Source: a virus
Length of the DNA: 64,000 bases
Reading direction: 5' to 3' (one strand)
IMG/VR virus record: IMGVR_UViG_3300042485_000398
Coordinates: 53,296 to 117,295 of that record
Shown here: piece by piece, positions 18,128 to 27,587 of the stretch
How the letters are laid out: every line of letters starts with the position of its first letter
Position numbering within the stretch: position 1 is the first letter of the stretch
The notes under the pieces: generated by a model
What the model was told of the DNA's origin: nothing
Databases searched by the model: none
What the model saw: only the letters and a program-made list of their open reading frames with translations
Position numbers and translations under genes: made by a program

Positions 18128-19993
18128 TTAAGTTCCGATAATATTAATTGTTGTACCTGAGATATAATTTCCAGCACCAGAAATAGTAGAAGTATCTTGT
18201 GCTAAAACTAAATTCTTATTTGCATACGGGGTGACCGCATACGTATAGGAAATATCCTCATTTACTGGTGCCATAATGATGTCCGGTGATGAACCTTGTG
18301 GCTTAATATAAATTCTAAGATAAAGATCCGTACCAGAAATAGTATTAATATACAAACTAGGTATCAAGATTTTACCTGTTTGATACTCTATTGTTCCTAC
18401 GGCAGTTGATATCAGGACATTAGTATCATCATACAAATCTAATACACCCGGCAGCGAATCATCTTCGGTATAACTGTCTCGAAGATAACATGTTACTTGC
18501 TTGCCCGATGGTAATATCGTGGTAAAAAGGTTTGATCTTACACTATTGGGCGCGATTGTAGTATTATATGCAAATGAAATTCTATTATTTTCGCCCGTGA
18601 ATGGCTGATATGCTCTATGTAGATTCATTTCTATATTGGTGGCATAGATAGAAGTTGAAACAGAATTTAATAATTCTAACAATTCTGAATAGTAAAAGTT
18701 CTTTTTTACTTTAGAAGTTGTATTTACAAAATAACTCGCCAAGTATTCAGACATAGTATTCTGAATAACAGACGCCGACACGGATGTATTATTTTTTAAA
18801 TATCTGGCTGTTATATTAAAACTAACATACAGATATGAGGGGTCCACAAATACTGGCTGAATTCCAACGACACCTCTAGGCTTTAGAATGTCCCGTGCAA
18901 TAGATGTCTTATCGGATTCCGTGATAACACTATTTGGCAGAGGCTCAATTGAAACGAAAACTTTACCGTAAATAGGAGGGTCATTATCTTCTCCTCCCCA
19001 AACAGTTATCGAATTGATGTTGGCGTATTGACTCTCGATCAGTGCTGTATAGTCCTCAGCGGTTACGGCTCTATTCTTTGTAGCATTGAATTTAGGTGCA
19101 ATGAAGCGAATTGAATCAGTTGATTGGGCTTCTGCACCGCCAAATGCAGCGGCGGCCGAAACAGAAATTATTTCTCCTGTTCCAAGAATTACAGATTTTG
19201 CGGATAATCCTGTGACAGAGTTTGCGCCTATCCCACCACTTACAATATAGTCTATAGTAACAATATTACCGACTGTTAATTTTTTACCCAAAACGTTATC
19301 ACCAAAACGAACTTCAATTAATCCATTTGCATTTTCTTCCACAAAGAATGCTCTTGAAGTTTCCGTGAGTGAAACGATGTTCTGATTTTGAACGAATGTT
19401 TGAAGGTCTAATTCAGATGAAGATGTTTGGACTCTACATACTATTGTAGAAGTGTCCACATTTCTATTTAAAAGTTCGAACGGACCAGACACAGTATCTG
19501 CCGTAACGGTAAAGAAGTTATTGGTTCTTACACCTTCGATTAGAGTTACAACGAAAGTAAAAGTTCCGTCTGCTTTTGTTGCAGTAATATCGTCTTCAGG
19601 ATAAAATGTATACGTAACACCATCTGAACCAACTCCCTTAAACCCTAGGTTTTTACTTAGAGTTGCCGTGCTGGATGTATACGATGTCGGAGGAGTTATT
19701 TCAATTGTGGCCTCAACTCTAGCGGAACGAATTGAGCGAGGATTATATCCAAGAGACTTAGAAATCGAAACGACAGACGATCTTTTTACCGCACTGTCTA
19801 TGAACATTTCATTTGCGAGAAGGTGGGCAAGCGTTGCGTTATAGTGAGTATTATACGCAAGTAGGTCAATTAAAACCGATAGACCAGATCCATCAAAGTT
19901 GTAGTCCGCAAACTCAGTTTGACTTTGTAGATATGTCTTTAGATTTTCTCTAATGCCAAAGAAATCTAGTTCGGTAACATTTAATTGAGCCAT
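18128..19993 (-). CDS. 6: Baseplate wedge protein gp6
   Basis: This 621-residue protein matches gp6, the ring-forming wedge protein homologous to gpJ/BaseplateJ. The N-terminus contains the conserved block DFFGIRENLKTYLQSQ, then SGLSVLIDLLAYNTHYNATL and KRSSVVSISKSLGYNPRSIR. The BaseplateJ-like core follows (FGGAEAQSTDSIRFIAPKF, RAVTAEDYTALIESQYANI). Length is close to T4 gp6 (about 660). It starts one base from the gp25 stop and lies just ahead of the gp7-like gene, keeping T4 order. It joins wedges into the baseplate ring during tail assembly in the cytoplasm. Confidence 0.9.
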   Translation of the reverse strand: MAQLNVTELDFFGIRENLKTYLQSQTEFADYNFDGSGLSVLIDLLAYNTHYNATLAHLLANEMFIDSAVKRSSVVSISKSLGYNPRSIRSARVEATIEITPPTSYTSSTATLSKNLGFKGVGSDGVTYTFYPEDDITATKADGTFTFVVTLIEGVRTNNFFTVTADTVSGPFELLNRNVDTSTIVCRVQTSSSELDLQTFVQNQNIVSLTETSRAFFVEENANGLIEVRFGDNVLGKKLTVGNIVTIDYIVSGGIGANSVTGLSAKSVILGTGEIISVSAAAAFGGAEAQSTDSIRFIAPKFNATKNRAVTAEDYTALIESQYANINSITVWGGEDNDPPIYGKVFVSIEPLPNSVITESDKTSIARDILKPRGVVGIQPVFVDPSYLYVSFNITARYLKNNTSVSASVIQNTMSEYLASYFVNTTSKVKKNFYYSELLELLNSVSTSIYATNIEMNLHRAYQPFTGENNRISFAYNTTIAPNSVRSNLFTTILPSGKQVTCYLRDSYTEDDSLPGVLDLYDDTNVLISTAVGTIEYQTGKILIPSLYINTISGTDLYLRIYIKPQGSSPDIIMAPVNEDISYTYAVTPYANKNLVLAQDTSTISGAGNYISGTTINIIGT

Positions 19994-19994
19994 A

Positions 19995-20393
19995 TTATCT
20001 GCTTCTTCTTAGAATAGTTGAAAAGTTAAAAGGACCTTCGATACCAAAGACATAAAAAGTAATGTTTACCGTAAAAGCATTTGCATCATATTCAGGAATA
20101 ACCTCTATGTCTTGCGCTCTAACTCTTGGCTCATATTTGTTAATCAATATTTCAAGTTCTAGTTGTAATCTATTGGCCGTAATAACATCGATATTTTCAA
20201 ACAATAATGCATATATGGGAGACCCTAATTTAGGTTGAAAAGGTCGCTCATAAAATCTAGTAAGCACTAGAGTTTTAAGAGATTGTTTAACTGCATTGAC
20301 ATCATATTTCTTCGCAACATCACCCGTTACAGGATTAGCTGCAAACGAAAGATCGAAGTCCGAGTATATTCTGTTTACTTGTTTAATAGCCAT
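19995..20393 (-). CDS. 25: Baseplate wedge protein gp25
   Basis: The 132-residue protein has the GPW/gp25 fold: IYSDFDLSFAANPVTGDVAKK, then VKQSLKTLVLTRFYERPFQP, then KLGSPIYALLFENID and the EPRVRAQDIEVIPEYD strand. Its length equals T4 gp25 (132 residues). gp25 binds gp6 and gp53 and connects the wedge to the sheath. An exact TATAAATA stands only five bases before the ATG, so a late transcript may start at the AUG itself. No Shine-Dalgarno sequence is visible. Confidence 0.92.
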   Translation of the reverse strand: MAIKQVNRIYSDFDLSFAANPVTGDVAKKYDVNAVKQSLKTLVLTRFYERPFQPKLGSPIYALLFENIDVITANRLQLELEILINKYEPRVRAQDIEVIPEYDANAFTVNITFYVFGIEGPFNFSTILRRSR

Positions 20394-20398
20394 AAGTA

Positions 20399-20406
20399 TA
20401 TTTATA
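20399..20406 (-). promoter_or_regulatory. T4-type late promoter TATAAATA directly ahead of gp25
   Basis: The minus strand reads TATAAATATACTTATG, ending in the gp25 start codon. With the usual T4 late spacing, +1 would be the A of the AUG, which predicts a leaderless mRNA. Confidence 0.6.
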
Positions 20407-20413
20407 CATTAAA

Positions 20414-21298
20414 TTAGCCTCTGAGACCAGGCATTTGATCAAATTGTCCTTTAGTTTTATACGGTGCGTCCCTGTAGAAACTTTGTGCCCAACCCCTAAC
20501 TGCTAATGTTGAGGGTTGTCTTAATCCAATATGAATCCATGGAGCCTTGGATGGGTCACTACCCTTTCTGGGCGCCGGCGCCCATTCGTAAAGAAGTTGG
20601 TCATAAGGAATTTTTAATCCTGCAATAATATTTGCAACCTCACGGTGTCTACCCCCTACATATCCACAACTTGCGAACTGCATATCAATACCCCAGCCAA
20701 CATTATGGGCTGAGCCATTTGATTTTGAGCGTAGAGTTGATGTAATCACAAACCCGTTGCCGAAACGCGCTCTAATAGGATCAATACAAAGAACAAAAAG
20801 ATCGCGCAAGTTTTGGACTATTTGATATGCTGTCCATCTTCTTTCAGCAGCAGTTTTTCCGCCCATAGGAATACTAGCTGCGCCGCCTAGGGCTGGGTTC
20901 AAGACATCTCGTAAAGTATAGTAGTGTGATAGCCTAATGTCCTTTGCCATTGCATTGTAGTTACCAGATGAAGGAATTATTGGTAGCTTATTTCCTTTAA
21001 AATCTGTATCGGTCTTTCTAAGTCCCGCGGCGGGCGGCACTGGAGTTCCTGGTTCAGTAGATGTAGGTGCTCCACCTTCGTCACCCATAAAACTGGGACT
21101 GCCGTCGCTGTTCGCTTCCGCACAACCAGGATCCTCATTTGCAGGTTCATTTGTACCCGGCGCTTGAGTAGTTTCTGTCGGTTGCGCGGCGGGTGCGGCT
21201 GCCGGAGCAGTAGGGGCGCCGCCGGCTGGAGGCGCCGTCGTAGTTGCTGGCGTATTAGAGTTTGCTACGGGTGGATTTGTTGGTGATGTTTCTGCCAT
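20414..21298 (-). CDS. Tail-associated M15-type peptidoglycan peptidase
   Basis: The 294-residue protein has a low-complexity Pro/Ala/Thr-rich N-terminal linker of about 100 residues and a C-terminal domain with the zinc peptidase M15 (VanY/D-Ala-D-Ala carboxypeptidase-like) signature: SAHNVGWGIDMQF, giving the SxHxxGxxxD pair of zinc ligands, and a second His in APWIHIGL. Such enzymes cut peptide cross-links in peptidoglycan. Its position between gp25 and the spike gene suggests that it rides on the baseplate and helps the tail penetrate the wall. There is no signal peptide, which fits a virion enzyme rather than an exported lysin. Confidence 0.75.
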   Translation of the reverse strand: MAETSPTNPPVANSNTPATTTAPPAGGAPTAPAAAPAAQPTETTQAPGTNEPANEDPGCAEANSDGSPSFMGDEGGAPTSTEPGTPVPPAAGLRKTDTDFKGNKLPIIPSSGNYNAMAKDIRLSHYYTLRDVLNPALGGAASIPMGGKTAAERRWTAYQIVQNLRDLFVLCIDPIRARFGNGFVITSTLRSKSNGSAHNVGWGIDMQFASCGYVGGRHREVANIIAGLKIPYDQLLYEWAPAPRKGSDPSKAPWIHIGLRQPSTLAVRGWAQSFYRDAPYKTKGQFDQMPGLRG

Positions 21299-21307
21299 AT
21301 ATTCCTC

Positions 21308-24300
21308 TTATGCCAACGATGTATAGGGGTTTAATGCCGTATCGTCGTTGATTGTCGCTTGTTCGTTGAAGGAGATGCCACCCGCTGAATTTAGAAGCTG
21401 ACTACTACCACCTGCGCCCGCCGAAGTAAGGCCATCTGAACCACCGATAATAGGTGATGCTGAGACAGATACTGGTTTTTCAATAGGAATTGGATTTGCA
21501 AGTGTTGCAATCTTAGCGCCAGTTGCTTCGCTTGCTGGATCAGCCGAGTTGGCATTACCGGCGGTGACCGCCGATCCTGGTTCAGTAACAGAAGCAGATG
21601 TAGGACCAGATATCGGAAGATCGTGAGTGCTTCCACCATTAGTACCAGTATCAGTTCCAGTTGCTCGAAGATTTGTGCTACCAGCATTCAGTGTGGAGAC
21701 ATTTGCAGTTGTGACATCAAGAGTTGGTGTATCAATAGGTGAAGACGCAACAAGAGGTGCCTTAAGATTGATATTTCCTGTACCTTCAACGTTGACGGCT
21801 GCGCCAGACTTGACGTTGGTTGCTGCCGCAGAGTTGACATTCACGGCATTACCAGACTTGACATTAACTGAATCCGCTGCTTGTGCGTTTATTACATTTG
21901 CGGACTTGATATTTGTAGAAGCAATGGATTCTGTATTAACAGAACCAGCAGACTTGATGTTTGTATTGCCAAGAGATTCGATGTTTGTATGTGTACCAGA
22001 CTTACTATCGATAGTTACTGCGGCTTTGCTCAAGATTGAACCATCTGTGTCTTGGTTGATATTGCCAATAGATGTATGATAAGAAACTCCAGATACCTTA
22101 ACGTGATAATCGCCCTTAGATGTTACTTTATAACCGCTTGCGGTAAGGTTATGAGTGCCATCAATTGTCGAATTGAAGTTGCCTGCACCATGTATTTGCA
22201 TGTCGCCTTTATTATCGTGCGAGAATACACCATCGTTTCTAATGAAGATGCCGCCACCTACAGATAGTCCAAAGTGACCAGCAACGTTTAAGTTGAAGTC
22301 ATTATGAACGTCCATGTTGACTTTACCGTTCATAGTAAGATTTGCATCACCCATAATCATAACATTACATTCACCTGCAACGTGAACATTGGCGCGGCCC
22401 TCAATTAAAATATATCCGTTATTATCGATAATTGTATAGTTATCACCAACAACGCGAGTTACTTGTGTTCCGTCAGGACCGATTTCATTAAATGAGCCTG
22501 ATTTATGAGCGGTGTGAATACGTTCGGCACCGGGGGTATCGTCGATTTCTTGAACGTGACCGGATTCGGATGCAGTAACCTTGTTGAAAGGATACTGAGC
22601 GGCATACGCGGTCTTAGGTTGCGACCAAGATCCACCGTTTCTACCCGCTTTTGGAATGTCTCTTTTACGAAGAGCATTTTTGGCTGCAGGTGATGCACCA
22701 GAACTTAAACTCTCTTGATTTGCACCCTGTGACGTTGGGTTATTTTGAATATGAGGTGAATTTATACCCACCGCAAGAGGATTAGTATCTGGTTTACCAC
22801 CGAGAGACTTCTTCGGATATTGGCCTCTTGGATCGCCGAACCCGTTTTGGGTATCGTTTGTAACGGGAATATTGGCAGCATCGGGCGGAGCTTGCGTCAA
22901 TGACTGCGCGGTATCTGCCGCGGCTGGATGTTCTACGCTATCTGCTTGTAGCGGATTTGTATTCGGAGGAGCTGTTGCGATAGGCGGAGCAACTCTCGTG
23001 ACTTCTTTTTGTGAAGACGCAAATCCTTTTTGATCTTCTACAATTGTAGTTGTTACTACAGAACCATCGCCATATTTTTCGGTGACAACAGTTGTCGTTG
23101 AACCGTCTGTATTTGATTTACTTGGTCCTTGTGCCGCAACTGGAGTATTATTACTAAAAGTTTTCTTGACTTTCTCAAGATTTGTAGTATACTCACCCGC
23201 GATTCCAGACTTAGCACTTATAAGGTCGTTTGATAGCGCAGTATCTGGCCCAAGAGGAGCATTATTAGTATCTCTAACCCATTTATTATAGTTGAAGATG
23301 ATGTCTTTTTGTTCTCTCTTTAGAGAAGTAATAACATCAAGCCATGCTTCTGCGGTAGGAAGATCCCACTTAGCTGTTGATGTATCGCCCGCGGAAACCT
23401 CTTGCGTCAATTCAACAATGTCTCGCATCGTGGATTCAATTTCGCGAGTTAATTGGGCGTCAATACTTTCCTGCCATTCAGGTCTGTTGAGAGATATAAT
23501 GTATTTTGTTCTATCTGGTTGATAGTTTATTGGTTTTAATCCATCGACCTGTATTGCGTAGTTACCCCCAAACGGAATAACTGTGGCAATTATTGGAATC
23601 TCTCTGAGTGGCAGCGCCCCACTATTTTGAGGATAAAGAGCATTTCCAAGATTTTGTTCAAACGTTTTAGGAGTTTTCGGAGTATAGTTATTGATACGTT
23701 CTTGCTTAATTGCACCGTCAATAGCAGAAATCAGTGTCAAATACTGAGGAGTTTTAGTATCGGTCTTATCAATTAAGTTTACAGACGCAATGGGTGTTCC
23801 CTTGGTAGATAGTGTAACAACACCATTAGATGCTGTCCATTGATATGAAACTTCGACTGAGCCATATGTAGACTTCATTGGATTAGGGTCGACAGGTGGC
23901 GAAGAAGCCTGCGTTGGTCCTCCTACCGCGGCCGCAATTTGCGTGGACGGTAGCGTAGGAACTGCGTCTGCGGACGCCGCACCTGTTTGAGGAGTTGGAG
24001 GAACAGAAGCGGGCGATACCGGCAAGAACGACGAAACAATTTCACCTTCTGCTGGCTTTTCGGTAGTGGTAGGCGAAGAACTGCCTAGCATTCCTGAAAC
24101 ATTTGATGCTGCATTCGACAACGCACTTGTAACGTTGCCCGTGGCAGAGTTGAGTGCTCCTTGTGCGTTACCAGCTATACCCGAAACTGCGCCAGTTGCC
24201 GCTGATATAGCGCCCGTAACATTTGATACCGCAGAAGCGCCAAGGGCGGCGGCTGCGGCAGATGGATCGCTTGCACCGGCTGTTATCGCGGTGAGATTAT

Positions 24301-26521
24301 TAGCAAGAGCAAGACCAGACACTGCGGTCGAACTGGAATTGAGTATGTCACTTGCGGCCGCAGATGCTTGTTTCTTCAATGATTCCATCGATGCAGAACC
24401 TGCACTACTAATCAGAGAAGTCAGTTCTGGTTTACTTACACCGATTGCACTAATAGAGGCTGCTTTTGCTTGCTCGAACTTATCAAGCAATCCAGGTTTA
24501 GCACCTGTTTGTTCTATTAGCGTTGTATTGAGTGCTGGAATAGCTGCACCCACATTCCCCATCTTATTAGTTTCGGATGCGATCAGATCAGAAATTTTTG
24601 CGGGGTCAGTGACGCCATCGATTGCCGCACGAAGAAGTGCCGTTGCACCCGGAGGACACATACCTCGACGATTTAATTCATTGATTACCGCAGTCTGTGA
24701 ATCGTTGGCTAGACCAAAACCGGACTTTAGAGATTCACCAATAAAACTTAACGATGCTGGATCAACTTTGCCGCTTGCACCAGCTGCACCGAGTGCAGCA
24801 CCTACTGCTTCTGTGGCAGTATTTTCAACATCGGCTGCCAGCGAAGTAATCTGTTTTGCAAGCGATGTATTAGATACCTTGCTTACCGCAGAGGTTATAC
24901 TATTTTTAGACGCAAGACTACTAATAGATGGAACTTTGCTGGTAACTCCGCTAACTTTAGATGAAATGCCCGATATAGATTTCAGTGCTGAAGTAGTATT
25001 TGCTGGCAATATACTTGACGCTGCGGCCAAAGCATCTTTAGCCTTATTGATTTCACTGAGTTTATCTTTGATTGTTGATGCTGCTATTCCCAGTCCAGCA
25101 TCTAGTATGCCACCAATATCAGCAGGAATAATTCCATTTTTAACTAGTCCAGAAATGACTCCGTTTATATTTTTACCAGATAGAACATCAGCCAGATCTT
25201 TAGCAGTTTCTATTAGAGCCTTGGTACTGATTTCTGTTGTTGGTGCTCTTACGCCGGATTTTAGTAGGGGCTTATCGCTATTAGTTTCTTTTGGTTTTTC
25301 AGCTACCGCGTTATATCCAATATCGTACCAATACTTAGAATTGATGCCATCTGAATTGGATTTGATAACACCTTGGGCAAAACTAATAGCATCATCTAAT
25401 TTTCCACAAAGGGCGACGGAAAGTAAGCCCGCTACAGTTTCTTTAGAAGTGTCTACGTTTACAATCTTTGCATTACTTAAATCTACGTATGCCTTCTTTA
25501 AATAATAATATGCTGCTTTATCTTGCATTTCTTCCGATGTCACGAAAGAAATCATGCTTCTTACGGCAGCCTCATGATTTAGAGGAATAGGATTGTATAA
25601 GAAGAAATACTGGATATTATTGCCGGCTTCTCTCTTGTAAGGCGCGAAGTCATAATCACCAGCAGTATCTTGAACTGCCTCTGCGTATGACTTAACTCTT
25701 TCGGCGGCACCAGGGCGACTGCCATTAATCTGAATACAATCTTCTGCCCATTCTTGTATTTCTGGTTTTAGAAAATCAATATCAATAAGTTGTGATATCG
25801 TCATTCTATATGCGCCGTATTCACCGCGATTGTGAACCTTACGCCATATGTTTCTCTTACCACCGACAACATATTTTCTAGAAATTGCTTGTTGACATGC
25901 AGTAAGAACTTTTACACAGTCCTCTTTTGTCAGTTTACCTGGCGAACCGATATCTGGTAATTTTGCGGCAGTAGTTTGATATCCAGAACTTACCTTAGAA
26001 GTTTCAATCGTAGTAGGAACAGCCTTTAATACTTCAGTTGCTGCTTTAGAAACATTGAGAGGAACATCTGCAATCTTTAATGCGCCGGTTATCACGCCGG
26101 AAATATTTCCATTTGATGCCGCAGTAAGAATGCTTAACCCATTTGATAATAATTTGCTAGTAGTTTTATCGATAACTCCACTCTTAGTAAGAGTTGCCAG
26201 TAACTTATTGGCATTAGAAACTGTATTTCCCGGTAGAGATGACGAAGAGACATTAATCTGTTTAGTTAAACTATTTGCACCTGTCTTTGAGAGCAAACCT
26301 ACTGCCGCCAATCCACTAGTTACCGCAGATAAACTCGGAGTTTTTCCTTGTTCGATTGTGTTTGCTAGAGACAACCCAGACTTAACTGCCTTGGCTTGAT
26401 CTCGTGACAAAACGCCAGCTGAAGACAGTGCATTTACCGTTGATGATAAATCAGGAAGTTTACCAGTTTTGACAGACTTGACTGCCGATGTAATTAGACT
26501 GGTTGCTTGTAATAATGACAT
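21308..26521 (-). CDS. Giant central spike/needle protein (gp5 C-terminal beta-helix type)
   Basis: This 1737-residue protein has three visible regions. Residues 1-200 are Ala/Ser/Leu-rich helix. At about residues 200-400 is a folded region containing HNRGEYGAYRMTISQLIDID, which resembles the substrate-binding part of lytic-transglycosylase-like domains, although this is uncertain. A long Ala/Ser/Pro-rich stretch follows. The C-terminal part, about residues 1290-1620, is a triple beta-helix of gp5C/VgrG type with octapeptide-like repeats (GECNVMIMGDANLTMNGKVN, NIKSAGSVNTESIAS). T4 gp5 has this needle fused to an OB and lysozyme domain. Here those are in the next upstream gene (26534-27562). 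No internal stop or frameshift is seen. Confidence 0.75.
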   Translation of the reverse strand: MSLLQATSLITSAVKSVKTGKLPDLSSTVNALSSAGVLSRDQAKAVKSGLSLANTIEQGKTPSLSAVTSGLAAVGLLSKTGANSLTKQINVSSSSLPGNTVSNANKLLATLTKSGVIDKTTSKLLSNGLSILTAASNGNISGVITGALKIADVPLNVSKAATEVLKAVPTTIETSKVSSGYQTTAAKLPDIGSPGKLTKEDCVKVLTACQQAISRKYVVGGKRNIWRKVHNRGEYGAYRMTISQLIDIDFLKPEIQEWAEDCIQINGSRPGAAERVKSYAEAVQDTAGDYDFAPYKREAGNNIQYFFLYNPIPLNHEAAVRSMISFVTSEEMQDKAAYYYLKKAYVDLSNAKIVNVDTSKETVAGLLSVALCGKLDDAISFAQGVIKSNSDGINSKYWYDIGYNAVAEKPKETNSDKPLLKSGVRAPTTEISTKALIETAKDLADVLSGKNINGVISGLVKNGIIPADIGGILDAGLGIAASTIKDKLSEINKAKDALAAASSILPANTTSALKSISGISSKVSGVTSKVPSISSLASKNSITSAVSKVSNTSLAKQITSLAADVENTATEAVGAALGAAGASGKVDPASLSFIGESLKSGFGLANDSQTAVINELNRRGMCPPGATALLRAAIDGVTDPAKISDLIASETNKMGNVGAAIPALNTTLIEQTGAKPGLLDKFEQAKAASISAIGVSKPELTSLISSAGSASMESLKKQASAAASDILNSSSTAVSGLALANNLTAITAGASDPSAAAAALGASAVSNVTGAISAATGAVSGIAGNAQGALNSATGNVTSALSNAASNVSGMLGSSSPTTTEKPAEGEIVSSFLPVSPASVPPTPQTGAASADAVPTLPSTQIAAAVGGPTQASSPPVDPNPMKSTYGSVEVSYQWTASNGVVTLSTKGTPIASVNLIDKTDTKTPQYLTLISAIDGAIKQERINNYTPKTPKTFEQNLGNALYPQNSGALPLREIPIIATVIPFGGNYAIQVDGLKPINYQPDRTKYIISLNRPEWQESIDAQLTREIESTMRDIVELTQEVSAGDTSTAKWDLPTAEAWLDVITSLKREQKDIIFNYNKWVRDTNNAPLGPDTALSNDLISAKSGIAGEYTTNLEKVKKTFSNNTPVAAQGPSKSNTDGSTTTVVTEKYGDGSVVTTTIVEDQKGFASSQKEVTRVAPPIATAPPNTNPLQADSVEHPAAADTAQSLTQAPPDAANIPVTNDTQNGFGDPRGQYPKKSLGGKPDTNPLAVGINSPHIQNNPTSQGANQESLSSGASPAAKNALRKRDIPKAGRNGGSWSQPKTAYAAQYPFNKVTASESGHVQEIDDTPGAERIHTAHKSGSFNEIGPDGTQVTRVVGDNYTIIDNNGYILIEGRANVHVAGECNVMIMGDANLTMNGKVNMDVHNDFNLNVAGHFGLSVGGGIFIRNDGVFSHDNKGDMQIHGAGNFNSTIDGTHNLTASGYKVTSKGDYHVKVSGVSYHTSIGNINQDTDGSILSKAAVTIDSKSGTHTNIESLGNTNIKSAGSVNTESIASTNIKSANVINAQAADSVNVKSGNAVNVNSAAATNVKSGAAVNVEGTGNINLKAPLVASSPIDTPTLDVTTANVSTLNAGSTNLRATGTDTGTNGGSTHDLPISGPTSASVTEPGSAVTAGNANSADPASEATGAKIATLANPIPIEKPVSVSASPIIGGSDGLTSAGAGGSSQLLNSAGGISFNEQATINDDTALNPYTSLA

Positions 26522-26533
26522 TAAATGCTCCGA

Positions 26534-27562
26534 TTATGCTTTAGCAGACAACATTGCTGGTGTATATTTTTTAGAGAATTTATCAACTTTGGCGAAATTT
26601 TCTCTACCAAAGGCAGAACCGGTGCTAAAGTTGTCTCTGCCTCCAGTTGCATCAGTAATGATTTTGTTTGCTTCACTCTGACTTCTCGCCGTTTTTCTGC
26701 CTCGAACCACTCCTCCACCCAAGCCTCGATATTGATAGAAGGCAAAAAACGCCTTAACCGCCACATCTTGATCAGTAATCAACAAATCTGGATTAGCTAT
26801 GATATCAACGCCGATAATTTGTTTAATCGCGGCATAGTTTGCTCTACCCGTCAACTGATTTAGACCCTTGCCTCTGTAATTCCATCCGTCGGTTCCGCCT
26901 TTATTACCATTTACGGTAGCATAGATGAAGTTGGCCAGACCCTGTGGATTATTGGCATATTTAACTGCCTGATCTGCTCTTTTCGGCCACACTTGTCTAA
27001 TTCTTGCTGCGGAATAACCCATTTGTTCTGCCTTAGGTTTAAGACCACATTCTTTTTCTGCAAGTGCGACAAATGCGATACTCATATAGTCATCATAACC
27101 AAGACTTTTTGCTGTTTGGAAAATCTTTTGGGCCATTCCTTTGGCACTACCGGATACTTGAATATCTTGTGCGCCGTCTGGTGCACCTGCTGGATCAGAA
27201 GCACTGTTGCCACCTGCTGGTGCGCATGGATCACCTGCCGGACCGCCAGGTACCGCACCGACCGTGCCAAAAAACATGGGGTGCTGGCCGTCTGAGCCAT
27301 CTGCAAAGAAACCTACGACCCACGTTCCGGTCACTACGCCGTTCGCCGAGCCGCCGACCCCAGATATTGAGGGATTATTTGCGGGCATAATTGGGACAGC
27401 CCACGGCAAATCTTCTGTCGGTAGTAGCTCCGTGCTATCTATGTGATAACCCATGATACGAACACGGCATCTTCCGATGCGTAAAGGATCGTCGCGATCT
27501 TCGACCACGCCGAACCACCAGTAAAACTGACCAACATTATTAGTTGTTCTATTATCCATCAT
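26534..27562 (-). CDS. Baseplate spike protein: gp5 OB domain fused to GH19-like lysozyme
   Basis: The 342-residue protein starts with a gp5-type OB domain (QFYWWFGVVEDRDDPLRIGR, CRVRIMGYH, LPWAVPIMPAN) covering residues 10-115. After a Gly/Pro/Ala linker (about 125-160), residues 165-330 form a glycoside hydrolase 19-like domain: AEKECGLKPKAEQMGYSA with the likely catalytic Glu, then GWNYRGKGLNQLTGRANYAA, the GH19 signature. It would cut the glycan strands of peptidoglycan during tail penetration. T4 gp5 carries a T4-type lysozyme at this place, so this phage has an unrelated hydrolase. The needle is encoded separately by the next gene, 12 bases on. Confidence 0.85.
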   Translation of the reverse strand: MMDNRTTNNVGQFYWWFGVVEDRDDPLRIGRCRVRIMGYHIDSTELLPTEDLPWAVPIMPANNPSISGVGGSANGVVTGTWVVGFFADGSDGQHPMFFGTVGAVPGGPAGDPCAPAGGNSASDPAGAPDGAQDIQVSGSAKGMAQKIFQTAKSLGYDDYMSIAFVALAEKECGLKPKAEQMGYSAARIRQVWPKRADQAVKYANNPQGLANFIYATVNGNKGGTDGWNYRGKGLNQLTGRANYAAIKQIIGVDIIANPDLLITDQDVAVKAFFAFYQYRGLGGGVVRGRKTARSQSEANKIITDATGGRDNFSTGSAFGRENFAKVDKFSKKYTPAMLSAKA

Positions 27563-27587
27563 AGTATAAGTAACTCCATTAATCTAT

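Noticed and set aside
24066-25505. 479-residue open frame on the plus strand
   Set aside because: It lies antisense to the Ala/Ser-rich spike protein gene and arises from codon bias there. It has no ribosome binding site and no recognisable domain.
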